A stretch of DNA of 8,830 bases from Candidatus Dormiibacterota bacterium. GTDB taxonomy: Bacteria; Chloroflexota; Dormibacteria; UBA8260; Bog-877. The stretch is from contig PKXR01000122.1 in assembly GCA_003133485.1 (NCBI GenBank), forward strand, positions 1-8,830. The letters run 5' to 3'. Under the pieces are notes generated by a model that ran no database searches, had not been told where the DNA came from, and saw nothing but the letters and a program-made list of their open reading frames with translations. Shown here in pieces: positions 6,263 to 8,830 of this stretch (position 1 is its first letter; each line of letters begins with the position of its first letter). Position numbers and translations under genes: made by a program.

Positions 6263-6291
6263 AGTGTACCGGCAAACTCAGAGCAGCACAA
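6263..6291 (-). promoter_or_regulatory. Candidate promoter for ftsA-ftsZ
   Basis: On the minus strand TTGTGC (6291-6286) and TACACT (6268-6263) are separated by 17 nt, a plausible sigma-70-type pair with 3/6 and 4/6 consensus matches. Transcription would start near 6256, leaving a leader of about 170 nt before ftsA. Matches of this quality also occur by chance. Confidence 0.3.
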
Positions 6292-6387
6292 GCCCCAAAT
6301 TGGCCAAAAACCACATCATGTTGTGTCTGAACCGCCCCAGACCCCCTCAATTTTGCGTCCAGCCCCCGCCACCGACGGACTGCCGGT

Positions 6388-7431
6388 TCAGTAGGTGACC
6401 GCCACCTGCGCGGGGTCCTCCAGATAGATGTCCTGGATCCCTGAGGTCTTGAGGTTGACCTGTCCTCCGAGCGCCCGGAGCGCCTCCAGCTTCTGGCCGA
6501 TCGAGGAGATCTGCGAATTGGTCAGGGCCAACCCCAGGTCGGCCGTCCAGCCCGCGCTGCTCACAATCTCCAGGGCCCCGGAGGCGGTCATCACATAGCG
6601 GCTGACCGACACCCCGTCGTAGCTGGCGGGAAAGACGCGATCGAGGGCCACTAGCGCCTGCGTCAGCCGAGCGGGCAGGATTATCGTCCCGGCCTTGGCG
6701 ACTGCGAGCGCCCGCTGGTCCAAGAGCAGCGGCAGCTTACCGGTCGGCAGCCCGGGAGCCAGTCCCAATGACGCACCGCTGGCGGCGAGCGTCTGTTGCT
6801 CCGACCCCTGTTCGTAAGTCAGCACGGCGGGTAGCGGCGTGACCGCCAGCACCAGGGTCCCGGGCCAGCTGATGCGCACCGCGGCATCTTTGACCCAGGG
6901 CAGGGCCAAAAGACTGCGGGATATCGACGGCGCGTTGAGCAGAATCGTGCTCTCCCCAAAGTGCGCTCCAGCGGCCGCCATCAACTGCTGCCGAGAGACC
7001 ACCGACGACCCCACCACCTCGACTCGCTGCACCTTGAGCCAGGGGAGGGCGAAGAGCACCACCACGGTCAGCGTCGCCGCCACCAGAGCCGCCGCCAGCA
7101 TCTTGGGAGCGCGGCCTACCTCCCGGAGGATGGTCAGGGCCTCGGGCTTGCGGGGGGCGGACACCCGATGCCTGCCTAGGAAGCGCTGTCGGGCCGCGAA
7201 GCGCGCCGCCCGCCGGTCCGCCGCCTGGCGCGCCACCTCCTCGATCTCGTCGTCGGGGATCCGTCCCCAGATCGGGCCAGCGCTGGCGCGCTCCTCCTCC
7301 GGTCGGCGCCGCCGCGGTGGGGACTGCCTTTCCCGGGAGCTCTCGCGAGGTCTCCAGGCCTCGAAGTCTTCGGGCACAACCGCGCCGAAGGACCGTCCCT
7401 GATAGGACTCTTGGCGCGCCGGCGGACTCAT
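6388..7431 (-). CDS. ftsQ: Cell division protein FtsQ/DivIB
   Basis: FtsQ is a bitopic membrane protein that connects early and late divisome components (FtsB/FtsL and the septal synthase). The predicted 347 aa has a long charged cytoplasmic N-terminus (1-110, arginine/glutamate-rich), one membrane helix at about 111-130 (MLAAALVAATLTVVVLFALP), a POTRA domain at about 133-201 (VQRVEVVGSSVVSRQQL, PWVKDAAVRISWPGTL), and an extracytoplasmic FtsQ domain to the C-terminus. The start is ATG 7431 with GAGGGG 5 nt upstream. It lies 21 nt downstream of murB, so the two are probably co-transcribed. The cytoplasmic tail is longer than in E. coli FtsQ and probably disordered. Confidence 0.95.
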   Translation of the reverse strand: MSPPARQESYQGRSFGAVVPEDFEAWRPRESSRERQSPPRRRRPEEERASAGPIWGRIPDDEIEEVARQAADRRAARFAARQRFLGRHRVSAPRKPEALTILREVGRAPKMLAAALVAATLTVVVLFALPWLKVQRVEVVGSSVVSRQQLMAAAGAHFGESTILLNAPSISRSLLALPWVKDAAVRISWPGTLVLAVTPLPAVLTYEQGSEQQTLAASGASLGLAPGLPTGKLPLLLDQRALAVAKAGTIILPARLTQALVALDRVFPASYDGVSVSRYVMTASGALEIVSSAGWTADLGLALTNSQISSIGQKLEALRALGGQVNLKTSGIQDIYLEDPAQVAVTY

Positions 7432-7452
7432 GGCTGCCCCTCAGCTGGAACG

Positions 7453-8394
7453 TTAGTGAAGATCGGGACTGCCGACGGGGATGATCTCCAATTCGAGCTC
7501 AACCCCGAAGCGCTCTAGTACACGTTGACGGATTAGGTCCGTCAATGCAAGCACATCGGCCGCCCGGGCCCCTCCCAGATTGCAAATGAAGTTGGCGTGT
7601 TGAGGCGAGACCTGAGCCGCGCCAACCTGCTGCCCCTTGAGCCCGCAGCCGTCGATGAGCCGTCCGGCCGTCTCCGCGGCCGGGTTCTTGAAGGTGCTGC
7701 CGAGGCTACGCACCCCCGTCGGCTGGCTGGCCTTCCGCTCCACCATCACCCGTCGGACGTCGCGGCGCGCGGCCACCACGTCGCCCTCCCGCAACCGCAG
7801 CCAGAGCTGGGTCACCACCGCACCCTGGAGCGGACCCTCTTGAAGCGAGGTCCGGCGGTAGCGAGGACGTAGATCGTCGGGCGCGAGTCGCAACACGTCG
7901 CCACTAGGCAGTACCGCCTCCAGGCTCTCCAGGATCTCTCCGATCTCTCCCCCGAAAGCCCCGGCGTTGCCGGCAGCAGCCGCCCCCGCGGTGCCAGGGA
8001 TGCCGACCCCAAAGGCCAGCCCCAGCAGCCCTTGATAAGCGGTGTCGAACGCCGCCCGAGGGAGCATGGCTCCGGCCTGGAGGCAGACTAAACCCTCCCC
8101 CTGGTGCTCAGCCCTGGTGGCGGGGAATTTCAGCACTAGCCCCCTGATTCCCCCATCCAGGATGAGGCAGTTGCTGCCCGCTCCCAGAACCGTGCAAGGG
8201 AACTCCATCTCCTGGCACAAGCGGAGAACGTCCGGCAGCAGAACCGCCGAGACAGGCTCCCAATACCAGTCTGCCGGTCCGCCGACCCCGAATTGGCTGT
8301 GTTTGCCGAGAAGCTCGTCGGCCCTGAGCTCGCCGCGGTTGAGCGGCTCCACCAGCAGCTGCCGGAGCTGAGCGGGCAGCAGCGACGGATTCAC
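7453..8394 (-). CDS. murB: UDP-N-acetylenolpyruvoylglucosamine reductase MurB
   Basis: MurB reduces UDP-GlcNAc-enolpyruvate to UDP-MurNAc with NADPH and FAD in the cytosol, the second committed peptidoglycan step. The predicted 313 aa has HSQFGVGGPADWYWEP (32-47), the FAD-binding VLGAGSNCLI (69-78), GIPGTAGAAAAGNAGAFGGE (131-150), YRRTS (179-183), and the catalytic loop GSTFKNP (232-238) with S233 as the likely proton donor. Next come IDGCGLKGQQVGAAQVSPQH (247-266) and a C-terminal LELEI containing the usual catalytic Glu. The length and GSTFKNP loop fit the shorter type II enzymes. The start is GTG 8394, overlapping the murC TGA as GTGA, so translation is probably coupled. Confidence 0.97.
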   Translation of the reverse strand: MNPSLLPAQLRQLLVEPLNRGELRADELLGKHSQFGVGGPADWYWEPVSAVLLPDVLRLCQEMEFPCTVLGAGSNCLILDGGIRGLVLKFPATRAEHQGEGLVCLQAGAMLPRAAFDTAYQGLLGLAFGVGIPGTAGAAAAGNAGAFGGEIGEILESLEAVLPSGDVLRLAPDDLRPRYRRTSLQEGPLQGAVVTQLWLRLREGDVVAARRDVRRVMVERKASQPTGVRSLGSTFKNPAAETAGRLIDGCGLKGQQVGAAQVSPQHANFICNLGGARAADVLALTDLIRQRVLERFGVELELEIIPVGSPDLH

Positions 8395-8830
8395 GCCGGC
8401 CGCTCGCTGAGCGATCGGAGCAGCCGGGCCGCCACGTCGTCGAAGCCCCGCACCGAGCTGCAGACGACAACCGAGGGGGCCTCCAACCGATCCAGCACCT
8501 CTTGGATCGCGGCGTCCGCCGACTCCACCAGCACCAGCTCGGGTCCCGAGACCAGGGCCGCCACGTCAGCGGAGCTGACCGTGCCTGCCAGGTGCCGCTC
8601 CCGGGCGGGCTCGATCGGTCCCAGCACCAGCACGTCGAGGCCCGTGAAGGCACCCCGATATTCCGCCAGCAGGGCCTTGGTCCGGGAGTAGGTATGGGGG
8701 ACATGGACCATCACCAGTTGAACTTGGTCTCCGAACTGCTGGCGCGCCCCGGCGATGGTGGCCCGGATCTTAGTCGGGTGGTGGGCGTAGTCGTCGACCA
8801 CCGTCACTCCGTCAGCGGCGCCGAGCACCT
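8391..8830 (-). CDS. murC: UDP-N-acetylmuramate--L-alanine ligase, C-terminal part (gene enters from the right edge)
   Basis: MurC adds L-Ala to UDP-MurNAc using ATP. Only the last 146 codons are here, corresponding to the C-terminal Mur ligase domain. VVDDYAHHPTKIRATI near the start is the conserved DDYxHHPTE segment, and VPHTYSRTKALLAEY matches the family QPHxYSRT region. The N-terminal and central ATP-binding domains lie outside the window. Towards the end, where many MurCs have a GAGDI-like segment, this one reads VCSSVRGFDDVA, a divergent version. MurD or MurE would not show this HHPT/PHTYSRT combination, so MurC is preferred. It overlaps murB by 4 nt. Confidence 0.93.
   Translation of the reverse strand, partial: VLGAADGVTVVDDYAHHPTKIRATIAGARQQFGDQVQLVMVHVPHTYSRTKALLAEYRGAFTGLDVLVLGPIEPARERHLAGTVSSADVAALVSGPELVLVESADAAIQEVLDRLEAPSVVVCSSVRGFDDVAARLLRSLSERPA

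Larger units (their letters stand above)
6088..6387 (-). other. 300-nt ftsQ-ftsA spacer (probable ftsA leader region)
   Basis: This gap is unusually long for ftsQ-ftsA, which usually abut or overlap. It contains a candidate promoter (6263-6291), the hairpin at 6117-6135, the candidate leader ORF, a GTTGCGCAAC palindrome (6234-6243), a TTGGCCAA palindrome (6300-6307), and a CTGAACCG/CGGTTCAG inverted repeat (6327-6334 with 6384-6391) spanning the end of ftsQ. No protein gene of recognisable family is seen. AT-rich patches stand out from the surrounding coding sequence, consistent with regulatory DNA. Confidence 0.6.

Overview
The window looks like a chromosomal segment of a high-GC bacterium. 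It carries the tail of a division and cell-wall (dcw) cluster on the minus strand, an accessory block, and the start of ileS. FtsA is present with its C-terminal membrane helix. Most actinomycetes lack FtsA, so a high-GC non-actinomycete lineage such as Chloroflexota or Dormibacterota is more likely. That placement is an inference from gene content, not a database result.

Layout in the direction of dcw transcription (right to left): the murC 3' end (8830-8391), murB (8394-7453, overlapping murC by 4 nt as GTGA), ftsQ (7431-6388), a 300-nt non-coding spacer with a candidate promoter and a candidate leader cistron, ftsA (6087-4879, TTG start), and ftsZ (4862-3747, good Shine-Dalgarno). MurC and MurB supply UDP-MurNAc-peptide precursors. 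FtsQ, FtsA and FtsZ are the divisome scaffold, the membrane anchor and the Z-ring polymer.

Between ftsZ and ileS, where many Gram-positive-type genomes carry ylmE-sepF-yggT-divIVA, there is an accessory block. A type II toxin-antitoxin pair (RHH antitoxin plus PIN toxin, VapBC-like) lies on the minus strand at 3499-2860. On the plus strand are a MaoC-like hydratase (600-1106), a BioF2/FemAB-like GNAT acyltransferase (1121-2377), and a VOC/glyoxalase pseudogene with a nonsense mutation and a frameshift (from 2417). The N-terminal 163 codons of ileS leave the window at base 1 on the minus strand.

The most interesting points are: (1) IleRS has a GVHH signature instead of HIGH, an altered class I motif known from some mupirocin-hyper-resistant IleRS2 enzymes; (2) the ftsA leader combines a 21-codon ORF containing Pro-Pro-Pro, an 8-bp GC-rich hairpin and a TTGA stop/start overlap, with no SD for ftsA; (3) the vapBC-like operon has an apparently leaderless antitoxin and a toxin with a 10-nt perfect anti-SD match, the reverse of the usual expectation; (4) the expected sepF/divIVA interval is replaced by accessory genes.
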